From an uncultured Opitutia bacterium (GTDB lineage Bacteria; Verrucomicrobiota; Verrucomicrobiia; Opitutales; Opitutaceae): a stretch of 64,000 bases of DNA. Positions 27,920 through 36,284 of the stretch are shown here, piece after piece; position 1 is the stretch's first letter, and the number at the start of each line of letters is the position of its first letter. The translations under genes and the position numbers were made by a program. The DNA lies in contig CAIKHO010000022.1 in the NCBI GenBank assembly GCA_903827245.1, forward strand, positions 57,015 through 121,014, given 5' to 3'. The notes beneath the pieces are model-generated. The model was given only the letters and a program-made list of their open reading frames with translations, was not told the DNA's origin and searched no databases.

Positions 27920-27949
27920 GCAGGAGCCTGCTGGCAGGCGATGAGCAAC
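27920..27949. repeat. Half-copy of palindromic family B
   Basis: The arm gcaggagcctgctggcaggcg resembles the left arm of the element at 36180-36247. No matching right arm is present. It lies between the aldolase gene and the quinohaemoprotein gene end. Confidence 0.5.
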
Positions 27950-27985
27950 GCTGATCGACGTAAAATCCCCTGCTTCACCGCCACA

Positions 27986-30481
27986 TCACTCCGGCAGGCA
28001 AAAGCTGAACACGACATTGCCCGCCGCCAAGGCGATGTACTGCTTCCCGTCGATCGCATAGCTCATCGGCGAGGCGGAGGTGGCACCGCCGGTTTGAAAA
28101 TGCCAGAGATGCCCGCCGGTCTTCGGATCCAGCACGCTGATGTTGCCGTCCTTCATCGCCGCCACCAGCAGGCCTCCGCCGGTCGCGAGCACGCCGGTGC
28201 CGGCGGAACCTTGCACGGTCTTCACATCCCACACGATCCGCCCGTTCTCCGGATCGATCGCCTTGATGCCGGAGTTCGGCGCCGGCTGGTCCGGGCGCCT
28301 CGTCGCCGGCTGGCGGGCCGTGCCCCGTCCGAGATACTGCTGGCCGCGCAGCAGTTCCTGCGGCTCGCTCACGACCTGCTGGCCCGACTCGGAATATTCG
28401 AGGTAGAATAAACCCGTCAGCGGGCTGTACGATGGAGCCTGATAGTTCGTCGCACCTCCGGCGGGATAGACTAGGAAGCTGCCTTCCGGACTGGAGTTCG
28501 ACCCGGGCACGACCTGCGCATGCCCCTTGGCATCGAACCCGGCGTTCCAGTTTTGGTAAATAAAGGGCGTGCCCGAAAGGAACGCGCCGTTGGTCCGGTC
28601 CAAGACGTAGAAGTGACCGTTGCGATCGCCCTGCAGCAGCAGCTTGCGGTTCTCTCCCCGCCAGACCCGGTCGACGAGCACCACGTCCTCGGTGCCATCC
28701 CAATCGTGCCCGTCGTTGGGTGTGAATTGATAAAACCACTTCAGCTTGCCCGTGTCCGGATCGAGCGCGACGACCGAGTCGCTGTAGAGGTTGTCGAGTT
28801 CGCCCCGCACCGAGCGATCGATCTGCTCCGCCGGATTGCCCACCGTCCAATAGAGCAGGTTCAGCTCCGGATCGAACGAGCCGGTCAGCCACGTCGGGGA
28901 TCCGCCGGATTTCCAGCTGTCGCCCCGCCACGTCTCGTTGCCCGGTTCCCCGGGCCCGGGAATCGCATAGAACCGCCACTCACGCTTGCCCGTGACGGGA
29001 TCGTAGGCATCGACGAAGCCCCGCGTGCCGTACTCGCCGCCGGCGACGCCGGTGATGACCTTGTCCTTCACCACCAGCGGCGCGCTCGTGATGTTGTAGC
29101 CCTCCATCGTGTCGGCCACCTGCACCTCCCACAGCTTCAGGCCGGTCCGGGCGTCGAGCGCGATCAGGGCGGCATCCAGCGTGCCCACGAACAGGCGGTT
29201 GCCCAAGATCGCAACGCCGCGGTTGAAGGGATTGATCTGGTAGGGATTGACCACCTTCTGCTGGCGCACCCAGCGCCAGATTTGACGGCCCGTGCGCGCG
29301 TCCAGTGCGACGACCGTGGCGGGATTTCCACCTCCCGTGACATACATGATGCCATCGACGACCAACGGCGTTGACTCCAGCACCGCGTTGCCATCCAGCA
29401 TGGGAAACGCCCACGCCGGCTTGAGCTGGGCGGCGTTGCCGGGGTTGATCTGGCCCAGCGAGGAATAGTGCGTGCCGCGATAGTCGCCCCAGTACGTCAG
29501 CCAGTTCTGCGGCTCGGCGGCGGAATTTTTGAGCCGCTCGTAGCTGAGACCTCCGGGCAGCGGCTGCTGGATGGTCTTGCTGAAGTCCCGCCCTCGTTGG
29601 GCGCAGAGATAGGCCACGAGATTGGTGATGTCGTCCGCCGACAGCCGCTTGGAATAATCATCCGGCATCAGGGATCGGTTCTCGACGGTGACCGACGCCA
29701 TTTTCCGCTTGTCGATCAGGTGCAATTCGCCCGCCGCATCGACCATCTGCACGGAATACGCATCCTCGTTGCGCCGCACGCCGCGAATCTCCCGGCCGTC
29801 TGGTGTCCGGACCACCACTGTCAGCGGCGCAGGGCCGTTGCCTCCACCGCCGGGACCGCGGGCGGGAAAATTTCCTGGCCCGGGATTGTTCGGCGCAACA
29901 ATTTTCTGGCGTAGCGCCGCGAGACTGAGCCGCGCCGCATTCGAGAGGTCAGGCCCGGTGATGCCACCGCGCGCGTTGACCCCGTGGCATTTGTAGCACT
30001 CCGCCCGGCCAAAGAAGAGCGTTTCGCCCGCCGCGGCATCGCCCGGCACCGGCGTCGCGCTGGCCGCCGCCGATCCCGGATTCTGCAGGCTGTGGATAAA
30101 CGTCACGAGCTGCCAGACCTGCTGGTCGGTCAGGCCGGGAAAGGCCACCATCTGGGTGCCGACCACGCCGTTGCGCACGACGCGGAAAATATCGGCGTCC
30201 GCGTCGCCATGCCTGAGGCCGGTCATGTTCAACACCGCGCCACCCCGCTCGCGATCGCCCTGCCCAACTGAGCCATGACAGACCTGGCAAACCGTGGCGA
30301 AAAGTTCGCGCCCCGCCGCAGCGGCCGCAGGGCTCGCGCCCAACGGATTGGTCACGGTATCGGCAACCTGGACTTGTTGGGCCGACAACGTTGCACCGGA
30401 TAGGGCAAGCAGTCCCAGCAGGCAGAATTTGGCGTATCTGTCGAAAGCCGTTCGCCACCCAGCATGTTTGCCGCGGTTCAC
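27986..30481 (-). CDS. PQQ-dependent quinohaemoprotein dehydrogenase with two cytochrome c motifs, copy 2
   Basis: This periplasmic oxidoreductase of 831 aa has a signal peptide (KFCLLGLLALSGATLSAQ, cut near residue 35). Two haem c sites follow, CQVCH at 65-69 and CYKCH at 162-166, separated by an extended Gly/Pro-rich segment. A PQQ propeller runs from about residue 330 (WLTYWGDYRGTHYSSLGQI) with blades such as VVALDARTGRQIWRW and ALDPDTGKLKWFYQF, and NDGHDWDGTED carries the catalytic-Asp motif. The layout parallels the protein at 18737, but the copies are clearly diverged. The GTG start lies 2 nt after the stop of the Tat-exported DapA-fold gene, so the two are an operon and probably translationally coupled. 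Substrate is unknown; sugars or alcohols are likely. Confidence 0.9.
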   Translation of the reverse strand: MNRGKHAGWRTAFDRYAKFCLLGLLALSGATLSAQQVQVADTVTNPLGASPAAAAAGRELFATVCQVCHGSVGQGDRERGGAVLNMTGLRHGDADADIFRVVRNGVVGTQMVAFPGLTDQQVWQLVTFIHSLQNPGSAAASATPVPGDAAAGETLFFGRAECYKCHGVNARGGITGPDLSNAARLSLAALRQKIVAPNNPGPGNFPARGPGGGGNGPAPLTVVVRTPDGREIRGVRRNEDAYSVQMVDAAGELHLIDKRKMASVTVENRSLMPDDYSKRLSADDITNLVAYLCAQRGRDFSKTIQQPLPGGLSYERLKNSAAEPQNWLTYWGDYRGTHYSSLGQINPGNAAQLKPAWAFPMLDGNAVLESTPLVVDGIMYVTGGGNPATVVALDARTGRQIWRWVRQQKVVNPYQINPFNRGVAILGNRLFVGTLDAALIALDARTGLKLWEVQVADTMEGYNITSAPLVVKDKVITGVAGGEYGTRGFVDAYDPVTGKREWRFYAIPGPGEPGNETWRGDSWKSGGSPTWLTGSFDPELNLLYWTVGNPAEQIDRSVRGELDNLYSDSVVALDPDTGKLKWFYQFTPNDGHDWDGTEDVVLVDRVWRGENRKLLLQGDRNGHFYVLDRTNGAFLSGTPFIYQNWNAGFDAKGHAQVVPGSNSSPEGSFLVYPAGGATNYQAPSYSPLTGLFYLEYSESGQQVVSEPQELLRGQQYLGRGTARQPATRRPDQPAPNSGIKAIDPENGRIVWDVKTVQGSAGTGVLATGGGLLVAAMKDGNISVLDPKTGGHLWHFQTGGATSASPMSYAIDGKQYIALAAGNVVFSFCLPE

Positions 30482-30483
30482 CG

Positions 30484-31599
30484 TTACGCGCGCATATAGG
30501 GCTTCAGGAATTCATCCATGTCTTTCCGGATGGATTCCTTCTGGGCATCGGTCAGCGGTCCGGCGGCCCCGCGGCCGCCACCTCCCGCACCGCCCCCTGC
30601 ACGTCCACCGCCTCCGCCCGCGGGCCGGGCTTCCGGCTCCATGGGCTGCGGACGCGACTTGTTCGTTTCCTTGAACACGCCGCGCGCGACCATCATGTAG
30701 CCGGTCGCCCCGGGGATCGTCGCGAACGCCTGCACGCGTCCGTACATGTCGAAGGCCGCCTGCTTCTTGCCGGCCCAGTAAAGCTCCATGACCTGCTGCA
30801 GCAGGTCCGAAAACTGTGGCGTCGGGCACAGGCCGGTAAACCCGAGTGGCAACTCCTGCAACAGCGCATCCCCGGTGCCGCCGCCCGCGGCCCAGACCGC
30901 CAGCTTGTTGTCGGTCCGCTTGATCAACTCCGAGACGCGCTCCAGCGGATTCCCCACCTCGTCCTTCGTCGCCTTCATCGTCGGGACTTCCTTGAAGATC
31001 CGGATCATGAGATCGACACTGATCGTCCCACGCGTCTGCACGATCAGCGGCAGGTCCGTCGCCGCGCCGATCGCCTTGTAGTAATCGACCACCGCCTGGT
31101 CGCTCACATTCCACCCGTTGTTCGGCGGGATGGCGACTATCGCATCCGCCCCGTGCGCGGCGGCGTGCTTGGCGTAGCGGACGGAGGTGGCGACGTCCCA
31201 CTTCATGTTCTGGACCGCGATGGCGATCGCGGACTTGCCGCCCTTGCCGGCGGCGAGAATCGTCTCGGCGCCCTCGATGCGCTCGGCATCGGACAAGGCC
31301 GACCAGCTGCTCGCGAACACCGGCCAGATCATACCGCCGAGGCGGCCGCGATTGCAGAATTTCACCTCCGCCGCGAGCGCGTCCGTGTCCAGCTTGTCGT
31401 CCGGCGTGAAGGGCGTTTCCATGATGGGAAACAGCCCGCGCAACGGTTTGCCGCTCGGGGTCATGAGGTGCGCACCCTCGACGTCGGCCGCCGCGGCGCG
31501 GCTGGCGCCGTTCAACACGGTCGCGCCCAGAACGAGGGCGCCGGCAGACTGCAGAAACTCGCGCCGGCCGAGAAGATTTCCAGATTGATTGTCGCTCAT
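30484..31599 (-). CDS. Tat-exported DapA-fold protein, paralogue 3
   Basis: This 371-aa DapA-fold protein has a twin-arginine leader (GRREFLQSAGALVLGATVLNGASRAAAA, residues ~11-38). The Schiff-base lysine is K212 (KATKDEVG). As in its two paralogues, the GTTGE motif is replaced (WPVFASSW) and the YNxP tyrosine region reads IVQTRGT. A Gly/Ala-rich linker sits near residues 320-345 before the final helix ending KPYMRA. It is immediately upstream (2 nt) of the quinohaemoprotein at 27986, and thus probably first gene of that operon. The repeated pairing of these paralogues with extracytoplasmic enzymes suggests a shared periplasmic pathway. The reaction is unknown. Confidence 0.86.
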   Translation of the reverse strand: MSDNQSGNLLGRREFLQSAGALVLGATVLNGASRAAAADVEGAHLMTPSGKPLRGLFPIMETPFTPDDKLDTDALAAEVKFCNRGRLGGMIWPVFASSWSALSDAERIEGAETILAAGKGGKSAIAIAVQNMKWDVATSVRYAKHAAAHGADAIVAIPPNNGWNVSDQAVVDYYKAIGAATDLPLIVQTRGTISVDLMIRIFKEVPTMKATKDEVGNPLERVSELIKRTDNKLAVWAAGGGTGDALLQELPLGFTGLCPTPQFSDLLQQVMELYWAGKKQAAFDMYGRVQAFATIPGATGYMMVARGVFKETNKSRPQPMEPEARPAGGGGGRAGGGAGGGGRGAAGPLTDAQKESIRKDMDEFLKPYMRA

Positions 31600-32074
31600 G
31601 ATGTCGATCCTGCCTGTTGGAGGTTAACTGAGATGATAAGACCATGCCCCTTGGCATGGATTGGAATCACAGCGATCCATCGGCCACCGTCAGCGCCACC
31701 GCGTCTCAAGGTGCAGACGGCTGCGCGATAATAGCTGATGAGAAGCTGGGGTTCCGGGGGTGAAGCTAGCAATGCCCGGCCCACGTGCGCCTTTCCAGCC
31801 CAAACCAAAGGTCAGACGAAACTACACTGCTCAACGACTGCCCATTGGGAACCAAGCCGGCACCCGGACGGATGATGCCATTGCAGGAATCCCATGATGG
31901 CCCCAAGATCTGGACGGTTTCAGCGATTCCTTTGCCTCCGCGCCAGCCGTGCAACCAAACAACAACCAAGCCACGCTTACCGACGGGAGGTTGGATCCCA
32001 GCAGATTCGAGCAGATTCTCGCTCGCAAATTTATCCGTCTGCAAATGTGGAGCACCGCGCTTGGCAACGGGAGC
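31600..32074. other. Intergenic region of 475 bp with no recognised gene
   Basis: Nothing convincing is visible apart from a small hairpin (ccatgccccttggcatgg) at about 31642. It should hold the promoter of the leftward DapA-like/quinohaemoprotein operon. A 92-codon leftward open frame (31766-32044, TTG start) has no recognisable features and was not accepted. Confidence 0.45.
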
Positions 32075-32923
32075 CTAGAAATCCGACGGCAAGAGCGGGA
32101 GTGCCCAGCGCAGATTCGCCGGGATGGATGCCGGCTTCGGAACTGAGGTCGTTGAGGTCGTGACGCCTCCGCTCGCGATCTGCTGCTCGTCGAGCAAGGA
32201 GATCGTTGTCTTGGTCCCGTCTGGCGAGCTGACGTGGGACAATGTGATGGTTCTTGGCTGGGTGCCGAATTCCCCTAACGCACTGCCGAGCCGGATCGCG
32301 CCGTTGCTTTGGAGCGCGAGAAAGGCGGCATTCCGGTCGGGGCCGAGCGTCTGAGCGAAGGCATTCATTAATGTTTCTTGAACAGCATTCCCGTCATCGG
32401 TGGCCGCGACCGAGATCATCACAGCCCCATCTGCCCGGCGGCTTACTTTCGCATTGGCCGCAAAAAGCTGCTCGGTTTGCTGCCGCGCCTGTTCGACCGC
32501 TTGGTCCAAGGTCGTCTTCTCCGCCGGAGTCAGGTTAAATAACTCGACGAAGCGGGCCTGAAGTTTGCCGTTTCCTTTGTTGATGACCTGGACCGCGACG
32601 TTGGCGAGTCCCTCGTCCTTAAGTTCGGCGAGAATATGCAACCGGTCCATGAAACCCGGGTTAACCTGGGCGTTTACCGCCACTGCATCCGGTGGAGCAT
32701 TGGCCGAATCGGCTGCGGCCCGCTGCTTCGTGAGCCGGTCATTTTCAGTCGCCAATCTGGTGTTTTCCTCCCGGAGCCGCCTGCTCTCCTGCAGGGCATC
32801 GGCCGCGGGCGATTTAAGCGCCATCGCATCCGCCAGTCCGCGTTCGTGTCCAAACCAGTAAACGCCCAGACACAGTGCAATGACGGCACCGATTAGCACA
32901 GCGATACGAATGGAGGTACTCAC
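32075..32923 (-). CDS. Membrane-anchored coiled-coil protein of unknown function
   Basis: I do not recognise this protein. From a GTG start at 32923, preceded by a gagaga stretch, it has a single N-terminal membrane helix (IRIAVLIGAVIALCLGVYWFG). A heptad-like coiled coil follows (ALQESRRLREENTRLATENDRLTKQ, residues ~42-66). Then comes a charged helical domain with QVNPGFMDRLHILAELKDEGLANV, and a C-terminal region ending in Ser/Thr/Pro-rich sequence. The bulk would face the periplasm or remain membrane-attached. The longer open frame to 33001 starts with TTG and adds an unlikely cysteine-containing stretch. Base composition is less GC-rich than the neighbours, hinting at a different history. 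It is followed by no obvious partner; an HDOD gene precedes it on the same strand. Confidence 0.65.
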   Translation of the reverse strand: MSTSIRIAVLIGAVIALCLGVYWFGHERGLADAMALKSPAADALQESRRLREENTRLATENDRLTKQRAAADSANAPPDAVAVNAQVNPGFMDRLHILAELKDEGLANVAVQVINKGNGKLQARFVELFNLTPAEKTTLDQAVEQARQQTEQLFAANAKVSRRADGAVMISVAATDDGNAVQETLMNAFAQTLGPDRNAAFLALQSNGAIRLGSALGEFGTQPRTITLSHVSSPDGTKTTISLLDEQQIASGGVTTSTTSVPKPASIPANLRWALPLLPSDF

Positions 32924-33055
32924 GAGTCTCTCAACCTCGACTAATCGTCCAACAACCCAGCCGGGGCAAGTTGGTTTTCTTGCATTGCAGCCAAACACCA
33001 ACCGATCCTCCGCCTCCCTCGGGGATGTGTGGACCCCGCTGACCTGGACCCTAAC

Positions 33056-34189
33056 TCAAACCCCCTCGCGCAGACCACGCAGCTCGGCCCGGAGCTCGGA
33101 CAGGAAGTCCGCCATGTCGGCTTCGACCGCGGCGGCGTCCAGCCGGCCGCCACACATCTCCTCCACCACGGTCCAGGCCGGCAGCTCGGAAAATTCCCCG
33201 TCGGCTTCGCGCAGGCGCGCCCCGCTGAATCCGAGGCCGTGCGCCTTGCTCAGGTAGTTCGCCAGGCTGATCAGCGCCACCTCGAGCCGGTAGGATGTCG
33301 CCTCCGTCGGGCAGTGATGATGCGCGATCGCCTGCACGACGATTTCCGGCAGGCGGTTGTGCTCGGCAAACGCCACTCCCGCCTCGCGGTGATCCACCCC
33401 GAGCGCGCCGCGCTCCAGTTCATCCAGCGTCCCGCCATCGTGCCACGCCCGCATCAGGACATCGCGGTAGTCCTCCGGGGCCAGTGTCGACAGCACGATC
33501 TTGCCGACATCGTGCAGCAGCGCCGCGAGGTGAATCTGGGAATTGTCCGCCGACCGCAGGCGTTTTTCCAGCTCGTCGGCGATGGCCGCCGTGGCCAGCG
33601 CATGGATCCACAGGTGCCGCCAGTCGAAGCCGGCCGCGACCTTTTGGCCGTCGCGCAGCGTGAACATGGCCTGCATCATGTTCCGCACCCGCGCGACCCC
33701 GAGCATCTGCACCGCGGTGTCGAGGTCCTCGATCCGCCGCTCCGGCGAAACGAGGACCGAATTCGAGGCCCGCAGCAACCGCACACACAGGGCGGAATCC
33801 TTGCGGATCGCCTCCACCACCTCCGGCACCGAGACCTGGGGCTGGTTCAGGGTGTGGAGAAATCCGTTGGCCAGCGATTGCAGTGCCGGAATCTGCTGCA
33901 AGCCCCGCAATCCGGAGAGCGTCCGCTCCCGCGCCGCCGGATCAACCGCCCGGGGAGCGTCCACCCCGGAATCCAGCGCGCTCCGCTGCACGGTTTCCAG
34001 CAGCGACACCACATCGGGCTCGGGCCGGACCACGGCCGGCGGCAAGGCCTCGGGGAGGCTTGGTTCCTGCGACCGCCCCGCGGTCTCGGCCGGCGGACGC
34101 AATAAAGCTGTCGACGGCGCAGCGCCTTCCGTCCGGCGACGGAGGAACCACGTCCACCAAAGACGCCAATGTAAAGCGAGCGCGCTCAT
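33056..34189 (-). CDS. HDOD domain-containing signalling protein
   Basis: This cytoplasmic protein of 377 aa has a variable, Pro/Arg-rich N-terminal third and a C-terminal HDOD domain (residues ~95-290). The domain shows LQQIPALQSLANGFL, ASNSVLVSPERRIEDLDTAVQMLGVARVRNMM and the HD motif LLHDVGKIVLS, followed by HHHCPTEA. HDOD proteins commonly take part in regulation of motility, biofilm or stress, often as outputs of signalling pathways; the partner here is unknown. No receiver or other sensor domain is fused. I chose the ATG at 34189 over the TTG at 34207. Neighbouring genes give no functional hint. Confidence 0.83.
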   Translation of the reverse strand: MSALALHWRLWWTWFLRRRTEGAAPSTALLRPPAETAGRSQEPSLPEALPPAVVRPEPDVVSLLETVQRSALDSGVDAPRAVDPAARERTLSGLRGLQQIPALQSLANGFLHTLNQPQVSVPEVVEAIRKDSALCVRLLRASNSVLVSPERRIEDLDTAVQMLGVARVRNMMQAMFTLRDGQKVAAGFDWRHLWIHALATAAIADELEKRLRSADNSQIHLAALLHDVGKIVLSTLAPEDYRDVLMRAWHDGGTLDELERGALGVDHREAGVAFAEHNRLPEIVVQAIAHHHCPTEATSYRLEVALISLANYLSKAHGLGFSGARLREADGEFSELPAWTVVEEMCGGRLDAAAVEADMADFLSELRAELRGLREGV

Positions 34190-34389
34190 GTGCGGATGCT
34201 TGATCAATCGTCCCGGCAGAGACGATCTTGAGGCTGAATTGGCCTCAGCCTATGCCCGGGATTGGTAGCTTACCAACGCAGTCATCACCTCAACCCAGCA
34301 CCACGGACTGACATTCCACCTGTCAGTTTCTCGGGTGAACTTTGTTTGGGTGCCCTTTCATCACGGAACCGCCGCCGCCACTCCGAGGG

Positions 34390-36102
34390 CTACTTCAACT
34401 GCAGGCCGGTGATTTTCATCACGTAGGCGAAGTCGCAGGGCTTGTCCGCCGGAAACTTAACGTGCAGGCCCGCCGTGTCCTGGGTGAACGCGAGCGCGCC
34501 GGCGTGGCCGAGCAATTCGACTTTCTCGATCTTTCCCAGCGGCGCCTTGTCGGCGGCAAGCGCCGTGATCAAGGCCTCCTCCCCCGGCCAGCTCATCACG
34601 GTCGCGTAGAGCGTGTCACCATGCTTGGTGAAACGGATGTCCTGCAGGGTGTATCCCTTGCGCGGCAGCCCTCCCCCGCCGACGAGTTGGTCGCCTTGAT
34701 TCTGGCCGTTGAGCCGGCCGGCAAAGCCTTTCGCGCGCGCGGCGACCATCGCTTCCGCCGCGGCGTCCGCGGCGGGACCCTCGCCATACCTGACCCACGG
34801 GCGCGTGCTGTAAATCGCCTCGCCGTTCACCTCGAGCCATTTGCCGATCGCGAGCAAGACGTCCTGCTGTTCCTGCGGGATCGTTCCATCCGCCCGGGGC
34901 GAGATATTCAGCAGGAAATTGCCGTTCTTGCTTACGTTCTCGACGATCTTCCAGACGAACTGGTCGGCGGGATAAGGCTTCTGCTCCGTCACGTAGCCGA
35001 ACTTGTTGGTGATGGGGTCATCGGGCTGCCAGACCCAATCGGTCAGTTCCATCGGCGACCGCCCTTCCCGCTCGTAGTCCATGATCTGGCCCGAGACCCA
35101 GGCGGCTTGCTTGGCGCTGATGCCCACTTCCTTGTTCCATTGCTTGGCGCGGTTGAAGTAGTAGGCGGCCACCCGGATTTTGAGCGGATCCCAGCTATGA
35201 TCGGTGTTCATGTCGAACCAGAGCATGTCGGGCCGGTATTTCTCGATGGTCTCGATTCTTTTCGCGACCCAGTCGTGCATGAACTTGATGCGGGCGGCCT
35301 CGCTGCGGTCGGCGACGTTGTAGAAGTTCGCCCATTGCGGGTCGTACTGGTCGCTGCCGGGCAGGGCGGGAATGAAATAGAAATGGAAGGCGGAATGGTC
35401 GGAAATGCCGGTCTTGAGGCCGGCCTTTTCCAGCGCCTTGATGAGGTCTCCGTCGAGATCGCGATGCGGCCCGTAGTTCTTGGCGTTATAGGGATTGATC
35501 GCGCTGTCCCAGTTGGAAAAGCCGTCGTGATGCTCGCCGGGGGCGAGGACGTACCTGGCGCCGGCCTTCTTGAACAGGGCGGCCCAGGCGTCGGGATCCC
35601 ACTTGGCCGCGGTGTACATGGGGAGAAAATCCTTGTAGCCGAACTTGGTCGGCGGACCGAAATGGTCGGTGTGCCACTTGACGACCTCGGCATTGCCGCC
35701 GCCGTCCCCCGCGAGCACGTTGCCGCCGTACATGTAGCGGACGTACCACTCGCTGGCGTGGGCCGGGACGGAGTAGATGCCCCAGTGCATCATGATGCCG
35801 AACTTGCCGTCGCGGAACCACTCGGGATCCTGGTAATTCTTCTCGATCGATTCCCATGACTCCCCGAACGGACCGGGCGGAGGCGCGGGGATGTCCTGCA
35901 AGGCCGCGGCGATCATTTCAGGCGTGTCGCGCGGGGGCCGGGCGGCCGGTCCGGCGGGCGGAGCCTTGATGACATTGGTTTCCTCCACCGGCGTGGCCGC
36001 GGGAGCAGCGGGTTGGGCGCGGAGATCGTGGGGGAGCGCCATCCAGAGGGCGATACCAGCCAGAAGGAGGTGTGTGGCGCGGTGGGGGTGGAGGCTATTC
36101 AT
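34390..36102 (-). CDS. Secreted GH29 alpha-L-fucosidase, copy 1
   Basis: This glycoside hydrolase of family 29 has 570 aa and cleaves alpha-L-fucose from glycans. It has an N-terminal Sec-type signal (LLLAGIALWMALPHDLRAQ) followed by a Pro-rich linker. The barrel domain starts near residue 80, with the GKFGIMMHWGIYSVPAHASEWY segment and APGEHHDGF. The catalytic nucleophile is expected to be the Asp of MLWFDMNTDHSWDP (~residue 287). A C-terminal beta-sandwich with TLYATVMSWPG closes the protein. It is followed by a ~180-bp gap, with a second fucosidase gene upstream on the same strand. Fucose released here would feed a sugar-acid route, but no dedicated fucose dehydrogenase is identified in the window. 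Confidence 0.92.
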   Translation of the reverse strand: MNSLHPHRATHLLLAGIALWMALPHDLRAQPAAPAATPVEETNVIKAPPAGPAARPPRDTPEMIAAALQDIPAPPPGPFGESWESIEKNYQDPEWFRDGKFGIMMHWGIYSVPAHASEWYVRYMYGGNVLAGDGGGNAEVVKWHTDHFGPPTKFGYKDFLPMYTAAKWDPDAWAALFKKAGARYVLAPGEHHDGFSNWDSAINPYNAKNYGPHRDLDGDLIKALEKAGLKTGISDHSAFHFYFIPALPGSDQYDPQWANFYNVADRSEAARIKFMHDWVAKRIETIEKYRPDMLWFDMNTDHSWDPLKIRVAAYYFNRAKQWNKEVGISAKQAAWVSGQIMDYEREGRSPMELTDWVWQPDDPITNKFGYVTEQKPYPADQFVWKIVENVSKNGNFLLNISPRADGTIPQEQQDVLLAIGKWLEVNGEAIYSTRPWVRYGEGPAADAAAEAMVAARAKGFAGRLNGQNQGDQLVGGGGLPRKGYTLQDIRFTKHGDTLYATVMSWPGEEALITALAADKAPLGKIEKVELLGHAGALAFTQDTAGLHVKFPADKPCDFAYVMKITGLQLK

Positions 36103-36179
36103 GGTGAGGAAATCGGGAAAGGTGCACGTGATGTTCGCCTTTAAGAAGGAGGGGCGGAAATTAGTTTATGGTTTTGGAG

Positions 36180-36247
36180 GTAGGAGCCTGCTTGCAGACG
36201 ATTTTTCTACGGTCCAGGTGAATCATCGCCTGCAAGCATGCTCCTAC
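36180..36247. repeat. Palindromic repeat, family B variant
   Basis: This 68-bp inverted repeat begins gtaggagcctgcttgcagacgat and ends gcaagcatgctcctac. The outer bases match the family B ends, but the inner arms differ. It lies in the gap between the two fucosidase genes. Confidence 0.8.
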
Positions 36248-36284
36248 AAGGGCATCATCCCGAGCTCTGCCGCTGGCATGCTGT

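Noticed and set aside
31766..32044. Leftward 92-codon open frame in the gap before the orphan protein gene
   Set aside because: It starts with TTG, has no recognisable domain or leader, and contains only random-looking composition. It is kept as intergenic.
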